Below are positions 1 through 12,432 of a DNA stretch of 64,000 nt, one piece after another. The notes under the pieces are model-generated. The model did no database searches, was not told the DNA's origin, and saw only the letters and a program-made list of their open reading frames with translations. Origin of the DNA: Polytrichum commune (taxonomy: Eukaryota; Streptophyta; Polytrichopsida; Polytrichales; Polytrichaceae); contig OX485809.1 in NCBI GenBank assembly GCA_950295325.1, forward strand, positions 34,470,001 to 34,534,000, read 5' to 3'. The first letter of the stretch is position 1. Each line of letters begins with the position of its first letter. The position numbers and the translations under genes are program-made.

Positions 1-334
1 AAATGACATGCCTGCCAACATGGCAACATGTTGTGTTAGAAGAGTTTTTCAAAGGTCGATTATCTTAGGCAACCTCAAACTTTGGATAAGAAACTTGGCC
101 TCCCAAGAATTCCAACTTGAGGCATTTTTCAATTGTTTCATTGTCTTGTCCATCATACCAACCGTTGCCGCAAACAACCTAGTCTTGTCATCTTTCCTCT
201 AGACCTTAGGGGCCCCCTTTGTGCATCTATCTTTGGTTTGAAAGTATTAATAGCCTTTTTGAATGTACATACTAGAAAAAATAACACCTCTTCCTTACAT
301 ATATACTATGTACACTAATGCCTCAAATAATACC

Positions 335-720
335 CCCTTGGAACAATAAACCCTACAAGAATTAGATGTACACAATACAATGGAGGATGTTGAAACATAA
401 TACTATGTTGGTGATTGTATTCTAGTGTGGTCACAAAGGAAGGCCTTCTAAAACATTTGAGATTGTGGCCTTTTTATTAAAAAGAATAATTTGGTCACAT
501 GCTCTTGGTAGGTTCTTAGGGGGACAACTAATATGTTTTGTGGTATACATATGCATTAAGTGAGTTTTTCTTTTTTTGGGGGGAGGGGGGGGGGTATAAA
601 GTGCATTATCTTGTTTGACTACACCCAATTGTTATACACAACACCACTTTTTGTCAATTTAGCACTATGTAGTTTTTGCATAAATACCTTTTGTTGTTAT
701 GAACCATGTGTGTTTGCATC
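335..720. repeat. Dispersed repeat, copy 1 (inverted relative to about 13,955-14,335)
   Basis: This stretch matches the reverse complement of about 13,955-14,335 over most of its length. Shared landmarks are the segment around 483-520 (GGTCACATGCTCTTGGTAGG and what follows) and the segment around 625-645 (ACCCAATTGTTAT). A run of about ten G at 585-594 sits where the other copy has only a short C run, so the homopolymer grew after the copies separated. No coding capacity is recognised. The class of element is unknown. Confidence 0.6.
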
Positions 721-845
721 AACAACCCAACATAAATTACACAAAGTACATACACTACAAGTCTACAATCTAGTAGTTAAGGCTCCTGTGAACGTTTTGG
801 CTCACAAAGTAAACATATGGGAGGGATATTGCTCTACCTAATTAT

Positions 846-1689
846 AAATGAATCAATAGGATGCTATGATTTTATTTTTTGAAGAGGTCAATGTATTCTT
901 TGGACACCACAAATTAAATAATTGAAGTGTCTAGAAGGGAATTTTTAGAAGCATTGAAGCTTATAATATATGCAAGGGGAAGTTATTGGTTGCTATAATT
1001 TGTTGTTGTCTACAAATAAAATTTGTTGTTGTTGGCTATTGAAATTTTTAAAGTAGAGGTAGTTGTACAAATCACAATCCTAAAGTTTTCTAAAAAATTG
1101 ACAATATTTGTGCTTACCTCATGACTTGAATGAATATTTTTTTGTAAATTTGAATTCCCTAGCTTCCATGATGCATGTTGCATGGTCAAATTCTCATGAG
1201 CTACATTACATGAATGAAAAAAATCTATAAATTTTTTTTCAAGTTTGAAAGTGAAAGTAAATTGGGGATGAGGTATTTAATTTGTAAGCAAACCTTGGGA
1301 TGAGATATTTAATCTAGAAGATGTACTTTTTCAACTCCAAAATCTTAGAAGATTCCAAATGCACATGGTCCAAAGCATAGGAACAAATGGAAGCATGACA
1401 CTTACAACGTATGCCATGCTGGGAAGAAATACTAATGGGTTATATTACAACCACACGTGTATAATGTATTCATGTATATGTATGCAAGGTTGACTACATA
1501 ATGGCTATTGTAATTTTGGATTTTCAAAGTGGTTGGGATTTTGGCACTTCTATTATAGGAAATGGGGTGGTCATCTGGGGTGGTCATCTGCTCTTTGTAA
1601 GTGCATCACAAACTAAATTCTTCAATGTTGACTTTTTCTTTATTAATTGTGAATATATATCATGATTTGGTAAACCTTATACTTGTGTG
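846..1689. other. No feature recognised
   Basis: AT-rich sequence without a coherent reading frame, inverted repeat or tandem structure that I could support. Confidence 0.5.
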
Positions 1690-2716
1690 TTTTTCACGTA
1701 ATATGACAACAGGAAAACATGCGGAAATGCCAACATGCAACCTTGCAAAGATAGTTACAACAAATGGCTCCAACGATTTGGCAACAACATGACTTGCTTA
1801 TACAAAGCCACGGTAGACAACATGATTTGTGCCTTCATGCATATTGCAAATTAGAGGGCATGGTTGAATGGGTGGTCTAATGGTAAAGGTCCAGATTTTG
1901 CATTTGTGAAACTCAAAGGGGTTGCCGATTGTAAAGATCCAAAGATGTTTGTTGATGCCATGAGGTCTTATCTAGGGGCATAGGGCGTTAATGCCAGGTA
2001 TTGTACACAAGAGGGGTTGAACATGTTTGGGTCCACCAAATGAAAACTCAACCTACCTTTGGGTGGTGATTGCGATTTTCATCAACCCGACAAAGTAAAC
2101 TATTCCATCCTTGCCTTAACACCCGGGCAACTCATCAACGCGTAGAGGTGTCATTGAGTTTTGCAGAGCATGTTGTGGCTCATACTACATCTGTGTTAGA
2201 GACTAGTTATATTGCTTTCAAGTGGCACATTGCTCAATTGCCACTCAAATTAGTCCAACGATGTTCGGTAATGTAAGCCATTACATGGACTTTATGCAAT
2301 ACCAAAGTTGGGACCATCAAACATGATACACATACAAAGGGCTTAAGAAAGAATTTTGTTCCACCAACAATTTGGAGTATGAATTATGGATTTTCCTGAA
2401 TGACATCAAGCGTTGTGTGAGTGGTGGCAAGAAATATGTGTCGGATTGGCGTATTGTGTTGAGCACTTGGCTAGTGAAGATAGGAAACGATCTATCGAGG
2501 AAGGAGGTGTTGGTGCTTGAGGACACCGGATTTCAACAACCTCAAATGGAGGCACTATCCCCTCGTCACATGCTTTCAACAATCGTGATTCATCCCATCC
2601 CTCGTTCACATTCCCGTGCGCCTCCAAACCCTAATGTACATCCAACATGTGTCATCTCATGCTTTGGAATAGAAAGGGAAATGAGTGTGCTACAAGCATC
2701 TTTAGTATGTGTTTAG
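1690..2716 (+). pseudogene. Decayed coding region of unknown family
   Basis: One plus-strand frame reads coherently from about 1,700 to 2,150 apart from a few stops. It has protein-like composition, for example WLNGWSNGKGPDFAFVKLKG near 1,870-1,925 and MFVDAMRSYLGA just after. Further plus-strand frames continue downstream, including an open stretch at 2,372-2,716 with KRCVSGGKKYVSDWRIVLST. Several stops and frame changes mean no intact product can be made. I do not recognise the family. A transposon-encoded protein is likely given the neighbours, but that is inference. It lies just upstream of a 323-bp direct repeat. Confidence 0.4.
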
Positions 2717-2760
2717 GATTTTGTGCAAGGTGGATTACGAGAGTGACAAGTTCATTCACG

Positions 2761-3083
2761 CACCTACATATACCTATAATGAAGGCATGTAACTATTTGA
2801 ACTTGCAGGTGTTGTAAAGTGTGAGTAGAGTTGCAAGTGTTGTGTTGAGCCGCAAGTGTACAAATGTGAGCAAATGACATTATTGGCTTGCATTGTCATA
2901 ATAAATTTCAAGAATGGACTAAAAACATTCTAAATGATCATGATAATAGGTCCCCTTCATTCTTGATTCATTCAAAATATTTTCAAATCATAATGAGAAT
3001 ATGCATTTAATATAGTGTCAGATGTAGATCATGAACCCTAAACCTGCACAAATTTACTAAATTTGGATTCATTGCTCATATGT
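2761..3083 (+). repeat. Direct repeat, copy A
   Basis: About 323 bp that recur, diverged, at 5,399-5,723 in the same orientation. Both copies begin with CCTACATATA and end near CTCATATGTT. A part of the middle occurs a third time at about 4,933-5,012. The pair brackets the pseudogene at 3,209-4,675. The repeats could be terminal repeats of a transposon or a segmental duplication; no LTR-type TG/CA ends were seen. Confidence 0.6.
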
Positions 3084-3095
3084 TGTCGGAGGAGT

Positions 3096-3142
3096 GCTAT
3101 CTTGTGAGCGGTGAGCGATGAGCGGTAATTTGTGAGCGGTGA
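3096..3142. repeat. GAGCGG-rich cluster, left arm
   Basis: GCTATCTTGTGAGCGGTGAG and further copies of the TGAGCGG/TGAGCGA motif. The same arrangement appears inverted at 5,725-5,789 (ending TCATAAGATAGC), so the two clusters form imperfect inverted repeats about 2.6 kb apart. Confidence 0.5.
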
Positions 3143-3208
3143 AGAAAACAAAATATTTAGTAATGGGACCCCTAGTATCCTATAACCATGGCCTAAAGAA
3201 ACAATTTT

Positions 3209-4675
3209 TTAGGGTTCAATAATAAGAAGATTGGGGAGGACAAACAATATGAATGCTAGATTACAAGTAGTGAGCAATGAAAAATACCAATATGTACATG
3301 ACTCGGGGTTGCTAGTATGTGAGCATGCGGGTGAACTGTTCCACCTCTCAAGCCACTTAATCTTCATAGATGTATCCATTGCCGAAGTTGCTAACATCCA
3401 AAGTTTTTCTTGAGTCATCTTAGGATTCTCATCGTGAGTTTCATAATGAGACTTCACATGGTCTAAGATCATAGGAGAATGTCTAGGATCTGTAATGAGA
3501 AGTTGTTTCTTTAGGTCTACATGGGAAGTCAATCTCATCCTCTCCACAGCTTTGGAAACAAATTCATCCACTGCACTTGAAGTATAATGTGTAGAATTAA
3601 GGTATTTCTCATAAAATTTCCTTTGAGCAGTACCAGCAATATCTCCCAACTCTTGCTACACCAAGGGAAAAACATAAAAGAATATGATAAATCACACATA
3701 ATAAAAATAAGATGTAATAAAACATATAATTATAGAATTCAAAATTCAAAAATATATATATATACAAAAATAACGTAAAAATTTAATACTTTAGAAAAAT
3801 AACCTAGTATAGAAATCCATTAAAAGCCTCAACAGTAAAAGAAAACCAAGTCCTATATTTGGATTTTTGTTTGGCATCAGCAGTAGTAAGATATTCTTTG
3901 GAGATAATTTTTAAAAAATATGAAAGTGGTTGTCCAACAATGCTTCGAATGCGGAAAAACTTATGAACAAGATTCGTACAAACATGGGATTTTTGGTTCC
4001 TCATGACAAAATAAAACAACCAATGATAAGCCAAGGAAAAGATATATACAATAAAAAAAAAAAACTTAAAACAAAACCAAATGAACCGAACAAATAAAAA
4101 GAGAATAATGAAGGAATTACCACTTCATGTAATGCTGCCAACATGGTTGCAACATCTCCCTTGACGTCCAAAATAATACTTTCAACAGCATAATGTCAAA
4201 CATCATTATGTGTATAATCTCGATTAATAATGGACAACTACGCTTGCAAACGGTGGTTTCCATCCCACACCATGAATATTTTGCCAGAGAAAACTTTGAG
4301 GTCCTCATAAGTTTGCAATATTTTTTCAAAGGCATCATTTGTCCGTACCCAATTTTCACTTCATGATTCAATGATACTATCGGTAACATCTATTGTTTTC
4401 CCCTCATTATTTTCCAAGGCCACATAAAAAACCCCATTGCCCTCCATATAGCCCCAAATAACAAAATGTGCAGCCAGGTTCATAACGTTATTTTAAAAAA
4501 AAAACCTAACAACAGGCAATGTAACCATTCGACATAGTGGAATGTTGAATTTTGATTTTGCCCTTGGTTGATACCTCAACCGTTCAAAACGGGAAGATAT
4601 GTTGACATTTTCTTTCATAAAAAATGCATGCAATTGCAATTCCAATTGGTCTTCAAAAAGAGGTACAACTTCCAT
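3209..4675 (-). pseudogene. Multi-exon pseudogene with a DGNHR motif (ParB-like?)
   Basis: Read on the minus strand, coding blocks follow in order. Block 1 is 4,675-4,493 and starts MEVVPLFEDQ. Block 2 is about 4,462-4,123 and contains WGYMEGNGVFYVALENNEG, then FMVWDGNHRLQA, then a stretch ending MLAALHEV. Block 3 is about 4,000-3,804 and includes EYLTTADAKQKSKYRTWFSF. Block 4 is about 3,655-3,209 and includes ELGDIAGTAQRKFYEKYLNS. Plausible splice sites are AAGTG|GTAATT after block 2 and TGTAG|CAAGAG before block 4. Block 2 has at least three in-frame stops, one of them right after DGNHRLQA, so the gene is broken. DGNHR resembles the signature of ParB/sulfiredoxin-like folds, which is an inference from the motif alone. 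Flanking direct and inverted repeats suggest it belongs to a mobile element. Function unknown. Confidence 0.5.
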
Positions 4676-5041
4676 ATCTAAAGCACAAAAATATCATCCA
4701 TATGAAAGATAAAAATAAATTTTAAAAAATATATACATATGAAAGAAATCACATATGCAAACTAAAATAATATACAAAAACATTTATGAAAGTCAGAGTA
4801 TACATAAGGGAACACCACATATGCAAAAAAAATTGAAATTTCAATAAGGGTGGCCGTTTAAACGGCCACCCTTGTTGGAGAACAAAACATTAAGGAAATG
4901 AATGTATATATGAAGAAAAAAACACATATGGCATAAATAAATGGCATGTTTTGGTTTGGATTATTATAATAAAAATTAGCTATGGACTAAAAGTATTTCA
5001 AATGATTCAATAACTTCAATTCTATTTAGACTACGACCCAA

Positions 5042-5391
5042 CCGTGAGCGGTTTGATTGATTCACACGGATAAATAATAACAAGTTTCTAAAAATAAAAA
5101 ATAATCGAGAAGATTCTACGCACATCCGCGTAGTAACTTCTTCTTGGTATCCGCCTATAGATTATTCCTACTTTATTCTTAATTTGGGATAGCACCAATC
5201 AATGTAACCAACCGGATTTGAACCCGGGTTGATCCAGACCTAATACCAATCTCTTACACAATTCGCATCTACAGGCGGATGTTTCAAAACCTAGTAGCTA
5301 CCTACATATTGATTATTTCTAATATCTAATTTCCTTGTTTTTGTAGATTGTGGGCCTTAACTCAGCCCGTGAGCGGTTTGAGTGGTTCACA
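5042..5391 (-). mobile_element. Old SINE-like insertion with 25-bp target duplication
   Basis: A 300-bp segment (5,067-5,366) is flanked by 25-bp direct repeats at 5,042-5,066 and 5,367-5,391 that differ at two positions and begin CCGTGAGCGGTTTGA. On the minus strand the segment contains a tRNA-like promoter: a good B box (GGGTTCAAATCC, about 5,214-5,225) and a weaker A-box region about 5,250-5,275. Long target duplications and a tRNA-like head fit a tRNA-derived SINE. The A box is degenerate and the tail is only AT-rich, so this is a likely but old copy. A mirror pair ATCCGCCTATAG / CTACAGGCGGAT lies inside. Confidence 0.5.
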
Positions 5392-5398
5392 ATTATGA

Positions 5399-5723
5399 CA
5401 CCTACATATACGTATAATGAGGTTATGCATCTACTTGAACTTGTTGGTGTTATAGAATGTGAGTAGTTGTGCAAGTGTTGGTGGTAACTACATGTATAAG
5501 GATGTCAATAAATGACATGTATTGGTTTGGATTATTATAATAAAAATCAGCAATGGATTGAAAGTGTTTAAAATGATCCATGGCAATAGGGCCCTTTCAC
5601 GTGTGCTTCATTTAAAATACTGGCAATTTACAATTGAAAATATGCAATTAATTTGTCAAAATTATGGTTATGTACCCTAAACCCATGTGTCTTTACTAAA
5701 TTTGGAGTCATTACTCATATGTT
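5399..5723 (+). repeat. Direct repeat, copy B
   Basis: Diverged second copy of 2,761-3,083, same orientation. It is immediately followed by the inverted GAGCGG cluster, as copy A is followed by the forward cluster. Confidence 0.6.
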
Positions 5724-5724
5724 A

Positions 5725-5840
5725 CTGCTCATTGCTCATGTGTTACTGCTCACCGCTCACCGCTCACTGCTCATCGCTCATAAGATAGCTTCCCTCTATG
5801 TTGTCGTTCAATATTCATTGCTCATGAGATAGCTTCCCTC
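5725..5840. repeat. GAGCGG-rich cluster, right arm (GCTCACCGCTCA type)
   Basis: ACTGCTCATTGCTCATG is followed by GCTCACCGCTCACCGCTCAC and ends at TCATAAGATAGCTTCCCTC; a second GAGATAGCTTCCCTC occurs at 5,826-5,839. Reverse-complemented, it mirrors the cluster at 3,096-3,142. A weaker relative is seen near 18,395-18,445. Confidence 0.5.
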
Positions 5841-8800
5841 AAGTGTGATGCAAACATTACAAAAGCACATGCACAAAGGTGAAGTGAAACTAATTTTGAA
5901 TATATTTTCACACCAAAAAATTATTACAATTACTCAATGTAAGCTTTTATGTATACACAACCCGTACATATGTGTTCTATTGTACTTTCATCACACCTTT
6001 AGTTTTTATTTAAGAAATACTTTGCAAGAGGTGACCTTTATTTTATGACCAATCTACTTTTTGCAAACACCCCCCACTTCCACCATAATTATGTTGGGTA
6101 CCTTTCTAGATATTAATGAAGGGAAACCTAGGCCAATCACAAGATTTTATGAGATGAATGAAGATGTACATCCATTATGAAGCCTAGTCAACTTTAAACA
6201 TGTTGACATTGTTTCTTTGCTATGTAGAGGGAGTTTTAAGCCCTCCTAAGTGGCAAGGCTTTGTATTTTATTTCATTGGAAGTTATATATCGTTACCACT
6301 ATTTGTTCATAGTGATGAAAAGTGATGTACTTCTCAAATTCACATCATAAATAATAAAATAGTGGCTCTAATTTCTATGCAAACATTGGAAATCTTTTTG
6401 ACTTCAACTCAATTCACGATAAGCATAAAGATCGTCTTCGTGAAAAAGCAAGCATGAATTATAAACTTTTTGGCCACATTCTACTGCCATGAGGGGCTTT
6501 AGGACCACATGACACAAACTAGAAAACCAACAAAAGAATAACATACGAGGAGCCACAGGAGTAGCCACAGGAGTAGCGAGCCGTCCACCCACTCGAGCTG
6601 ATTATTGGACATGATTGACCAACTCATAGACAAAGCATGAATTATGAATGATATTGCACCCCCGTGACAGAAAAATGTACCAAAATGTGATAGCATGTGT
6701 GCTCCTAGATGAGTATTGACAGAGTGGCATGACTTTGATGAAATGAAGAGATGGAAGTGGAACCCCTCTTGGAAAGATCTTGTTGAGTGCATTTATACAA
6801 AAGTTGTACGAGCATGACCGAGTACTTTGAGGCAGCCACCTTGGATAGGTTACCAAAAGCATAAAGTCATGTTGCCTACAACAATTTTTACCCATAATGT
6901 GAAGACAAAGAAGGTGAAAATAGTACTTTATGCCCAATGCCAACTACCTCGTTGTGTAGAGTTCAAAGATGTCATGGATGCTATAATAAATGTCAGAAGA
7001 TTCTCTTGTGGGTGACATGTATATAAACATTAGCTCTACCAGCAAGTCGTCGGTCAACCTTGCTTTCATTTTCTTTTAAGTAACAAATTGATTGTTTTCC
7101 CGTTGATCATTACATTGGAGCAAGTGATAAATGAATGTCTATGATTACATTTGGACTGCATCGATGAATATTAATATAGGCAAACCTAAGTAGGCAACCG
7201 AGTCCACCTTCCAACCATCATCTATAAGATAAGTTTTAGTTGGCTCTTCGTGCATACTAAATTATAACAATGTCTAACCATATATGGTTGGTTGTACACC
7301 CTAAACTCCGTAATATCAACCCCCATAATGTAACATACTCTCCAATATCCTGAAACTCTAGGGAACGGATGTTCATAGTTCAAATCTCACTCCTTATTGT
7401 CAAAATTCTCTTTCTTATATCATGAAAATTGTCATTAATGCAAACCGTCAAAGAAGTCAACCCACACCCTTGCATTGCGCCATGTGTCAACATGTGGAGT
7501 GTCACCTTCTTATTCTTAATTTTCATATTCTTCTTCTTATGCCACTTATTGAATGTTGGCACATGCGTTTGCCACATCGTCCGGGAAGGCCAAGTGGAGT
7601 GGAGCACACTAGCGCAGGTCATAGGAGAACGAATTCAAATTATCCTCACATCTCCTTTGTGTTATTCCATAATGTCACATGCTACGTTGATTCTATAGTA
7701 TCACGCATCCATGTTAACACTACAAAACTCCATAATACCACATGCACTTATATTATATTCGGTTGCCACAAATGTGGTACTACAGAGTTTAGAGTGTATT
7801 TGGAAAACTTTCCATGGAATTATATGCACTTAAGCTACATTGATATGTGCAATTAGGGTGTGCCACACTAATATATCACTTTTCAACACTATTTCGATTA
7901 TTTATTTCCATAGTAACAAGATATTATATTCTTATTCTTATTTTGGGTGTTATACAAATGAGTAAACAAAGTTGTGACCTTTTGTGATTTGGTTTGGACC
8001 CAAGGTGATTTGCACGGGTTAAAAAGCAAGCCAATTGTACATATTAGGGTCACTACAAGCTTCCAACAATGACTTGTCCACTTACCCTCCTCTTGGTTAG
8101 TCATTCAAGCAACCTCATTTTTTTTGACCTAGCCGAACATGAATTTGACACTTGGTACAAAACAACAACCATGTGAAAGTCATCATGATATCTACCACGA
8201 TGGGAAATCCAAGACGTCCAAAAACCACCAAAATCAACATTTGATGCTCTCAAGCATGCCTTTCTTGCTAGAAAGTGGAACTTTTTCCACTTCGCATGGA
8301 AGAATTAGATAAATTTTTGCCTCTAGGATTTTCTCAACTTTGATCATGAGCTGTACTTGAACCAACCTTTGGCACAACCCCAACGCATATTAATCGTTGT
8401 TTACTACACCTCACATCATAAAATTGCCATTCAAATTGACCGTTGGTCAACAATCCTAGTTTTTAGGGATAAAAGACTATGCCATTGAAATGATACATAG
8501 CTAGTGTTGGGTGTCCCATTACAACTTCATTAGATGTAGGTTTTCTTCCTTGTATCAAGTGGGTTGAAGTATTCCTTCCAATTGGAACATTGAGTTGACA
8601 ATAGTCCCCATCTTACTGAGGCATGTGCAGTCCATTATTCTATGAGTTTAGCCTTTTTGTCACCATCTTGATGTACTTCTAGTATCAAAAACCTTTTGGC
8701 TTCTTGGACTTTAAAGTCAATTCCATCTCATTTGATGGAAAGGGGCTCTAGGATGATATCTAGAGAAATGACTTGCTTGCACCTACACTCATTATTCCAT

Positions 8801-8879
8801 TTAGTTAGGAGGGTGTGAGCCCAAAATATTGCGCCACATGTCTTCTTAACCTTTAAAAAATATTAAAAACTCAGTTTTT
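5841..8879. other. No gene recognised
   Basis: Short open frames occur on both strands (for example 7,422-7,856 plus) but none has recognisable motifs or support from splice sites. A small tandem duplication (GGAGCCACAGGAGTAGCCACAGGAGTAGC) lies near 6,548-6,577. Confidence 0.5.
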
Positions 8880-10240
8880 GTGTTGTGTGAAGTGGGTAGA
8901 GAATACACGAGTTAGATTTAGTTGAGGTTAGAGTGTTGTGGGCCGAAGAGACTCACTCATGTTAAGAGTGAGATGTGGGCTTACTAAGTGGGAAGTTAAA
9001 ATGATGGAATTAGTTGATTAAGATTAAGTCTTGGGGGGGAAGGGAAGTGTTTGGTTTTACTTTAATTGTTTGTTTTAGGTAAGTGTGGAGTTGGCTTAAG
9101 GAAAGGGCTCTGTTGCTGAAGGGGGGGGGGGGTTGCTCCTCCTCGGGGGGATGAGGACCGGATTTTCCGAGACGCTCCAGGGGCCTGTAATGCTGCGGGG
9201 TTTGGAGGTTCACTCTCTCTGTTTTTCGGTGGAAATGCGAGGAGGACTGCGGCAGGGCGAGGGAGACCCTGCCCACGGGGATTGAAGGCTGGGCTGGTAG
9301 GATTCGGGTAACCAGGGTGAGGGGTCCGGGCTCACCATCGCCCAAGGATCAGCATTGCTCTGGGGAAGTAGATCTTACTGGTAACTGCAAGAGAAGCGGC
9401 AAGCAGAGAGGGGGGATTCGGCGGCCACCTCCGACCGCATTGACATGATCCCATACATAATGCGGTTGGATTGAACATCAAAACCAATAGCGAATGGGTG
9501 GATGCGGAGTCAGAGCAGCCCATAGCAGGACAGGTTCGGGTATCAGACGAACTCGAGGGATGAAATTCCTCGTACATTGGTGAATGCTATTTTGTTCTTG
9601 AGGACTCTCTGAGGTGGACACATAGGAATCATCACAGGCTGCGGGGGAATTGTGAGGCGGCCACGGTATTCAGTTTGGGATGTAACTGTTACAAAGTGAA
9701 GTCACTCAGATGGGAGGCGGAGGCAGGACTTACACTCCAGGGAATAGGGACTGAGAAGGGGGAGGCCTCTGAGCCTTGGCTGGCGGAAGCTAGGATACAA
9801 CCAGTTGGCGAGAACAAGGAGGGAGACTAGCAAGAGGCTGTTGGAGCAGCAGAAGGGGGGGGGTCAGCCAGCAACCGATGTGCGACCTTAGGAACTGGTC
9901 CTTATTAACAAGGGGTTAAGGGAATCTAACTAATGCTGGTTGGGTAAAATGGCCCTGAAACCGCAAGGTATTTAAGTAACCATCGGTATTGGTGACGGAT
10001 TAGGTTGATGACATAGAAATTAGCATAGTTAGGGGATTAGTTAAAGCGTGAGTTAGGTTAGCTAGGAATCACTGTTGTGAGGGGTGCTCAGGGGAAGGGA
10101 GTGTTCCTCAACACTTGTGACCCCGCATTGGAATAAAATGAGGTGTGCAATAACTATTTGGTGTGACATTGAGGCGTAAATGTGAGTATTGAGGTGGGAT
10201 TGAGAAATCACATGTGGGCCCTGGACTCTCACCTGGATTA
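8880..10240. other. GC-rich island of unknown origin
   Basis: Base composition changes sharply to G-rich on the plus strand, with a run of about thirteen G near 9,120-9,132 and another near 9,856-9,863. Minus-strand frames of 111 and 81 codons (9,345-9,010 and 9,577-9,332) are open but show no recognised domain, and high GC alone makes chance open frames more likely. AATAAA occurs near 10,132. The segment could be a foreign LTR or other inserted element; I could not fix TG/CA ends or a target duplication. Confidence 0.35.
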
Positions 10241-11163
10241 CGATGCAAAAGGGGTGGGAGTTAAGGCCTCACAGAGGGGTTAACAGTGCGTCTGAAAAAT
10301 TAGTGAAGGTGATATTAAATTTCTTACGCTATGAAATTAGTGCCATCACAAGATCTAGGAAACATTGTTCATCTTGGTGCTATCCACTGAAAATACTCTT
10401 TGCAACAACACTATTCACTAAAAGTATGGGCATTATTCATTGACAAACACGTGTTTGCATATGATTTTATTATCACTTCAACCCTTGCTGATTTTGAAAC
10501 ATGAAAAAAAAATGCTTGTTTTGGGAATTAGTACCACACACACTAATTAGGATAATCAATATAATATAAATTGTCAGGTGAAATTTAGTTATACTACAGT
10601 TCCTAGGCAACTTAGACAACCGTACGGCAATTAAATATTGGACATGTGACCTTTTCTTAGTAAGCATATTTCTCTAAGTATCGATAAACTAATATGCTCC
10701 TAAATGAATTGCCACTTCTGGAACCAAATAGTATTTTGTTGAAGTCAACCACATAAAAAGAATGTACCTGTACTTACAATATTGGACTTCCATTTACATA
10801 ATCCCAAAAACATACAGCTAAGGAGAATTCTATAGACGTGTCACATCATTGAAAAAATGATACAATTTAGTTTCACAAAACCTAAGGACTCATGTGCATT
10901 AAAGCTATTCTCAAAAGGACATGACAAACCATTCCATGTGTGGAAGTGGAACTTTTTTTGGTATGATAGCCGGAAAACTATGTAGATGCAACAAATATTT
11001 TGGATATCGGCATGTAAAGTCCACCAATCTCGAGAAGTTCCAAGCTCAATTACTATGTTCCAAGACAAAACCATCATTACTCAAAATTAAAGTATGGTGA
11101 GGCCAAGATTAGGAGCGAAAATCCTCTTTGAAAATCTATATATCAACAAGTTCTAACACATTA
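10241..11163. other. No feature recognised
   Basis: AT-rich sequence with only short unsupported frames on both strands. Confidence 0.5.
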
Positions 11164-11577
11164 GAGTTATGTGTTAAGTCCCTCAAAGAGAAACAAAATC
11201 ATGGGTTTTACCCTACTTTGAGAAAAATTGCTATTAAGAGCTTGTCAACTCGTGGTGTATTGGAGCCTATTTTCAAAGTTGGGTGAAACTGTTGGGACCT
11301 CTTCTGTCCTCTAGAAGAGTGAGAGAATTTGGAGATTTGAAATAGGTTATGCGCATGGGTCCCCCTATCTTAAATCTCGAATCAGCTCATGCAAAGCTAG
11401 CTTGGCCCACCCAACCCAGTAATGCAAGCTTGAAAGCCATTTATTTAATAGCCCAATACCGCTTTTGTGTGTAACAATTTAAGCATTAAGAAAACACAGG
11501 TAATTGTGTGTTAAACTCATAACTCAAAGTTTGGGACTAAACCCATGGTTTCATCTACTTTGCTTTACATATTCAAT
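11164..11577. mobile_element. TA-flanked MITE, copy 1 (diverged)
   Basis: Begins TA|GAGTTATG and continues AAGTCCCTCAAAGAGAAAC. It ends near TTTACATATTCAATA. The interior is clearly alike to 40,996-41,416, sharing GTTGGGTGAAA, GCTAGCTTGGCCCAC and GGGACTAAACCCATGGTTTC. The right end is more decayed than in the other copies. No coding sequence. Confidence 0.6.
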
Positions 11578-12432
11578 AGAGGCAAAGTAAACAAGAATAA
11601 AACCACGATGTTTCATCGTCTATCTACCCTTCCGAACTCACAATGATGTTTGTTAAAACTCACGATTGAGCACAAGTTCCTATCCAATATCTGCAACCTC
11701 TTTCTTAGCTTGGCATACTACTCATTGCCTCATTGCTCTTTTTTGGTTTTATATTGTCGTGGGGCTCGCCGAACTAATGGAACAAGGCCCTATATACCTA
11801 ATAGCCTATCGAAGCTTGTCCTAGGTCGATAGGGTCTCTCAACCTCCAATAATGTAACTTGTTGCTTGACTGATTTCAAGAATGTCACACCTTAGATAGT
11901 TAGAACTAGTAACCCCTATTTTAAATGTTTTGAGTCATGACTTGCTTTATAAATGGCGTGGGTGAAATCCCTAACTCTAAGGGATAGGTATCCTCTTCAA
12001 GGTATACTTTCAACTCCTCCAAGTTCTACATTATTTCCCCAATTTATAGAACTTTGTTTCTAGGATGTTTTCCAATACATACACATCCAAGCTAGTCCCT
12101 TGAATTTTCCCGATGTTTGATGCTATTACAAGTATGTATCTCTCAATTATCTCCAACTGCGATGTGAAGGTTAAGTGACCCCTCACATCCCCTACCACAC
12201 TTGCATGGTCTAGGTCCTGAATCTTCTTATCTTCAGCTTATTTGGCCAAAGATTTCTCTTACATTATAATTGCAAGTTTCCCTTACATTATAATCACATT
12301 ATAATTTCCCAAGTTATTGTTTATAATCGCAAGTTTGTACGATTTTTTTTGGAATCTAATTTCATTCAATCATCATGGATTCCAATAGTGTTGCAAAATC
12401 TTAGACTTGACTTTGAGTGCCATGTGATGATT
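11578..12432. other. No feature recognised
   Basis: Unique-looking sequence without coherent frames. A short local duplication (CTTACATTATAATYRC) occurs around 12,258-12,303. Confidence 0.5.

Noticed and set aside
560-841. 93-codon plus frame with a glycine run
   Set aside because: It runs through the G homopolymer and a non-coding dispersed repeat.
2761-5723. LTR retrotransposon with 323-bp LTRs
   Set aside because: No TG/CA ends, primer-binding site or polypurine tract at the repeats, and the enclosed gene shows no gag or pol motifs.
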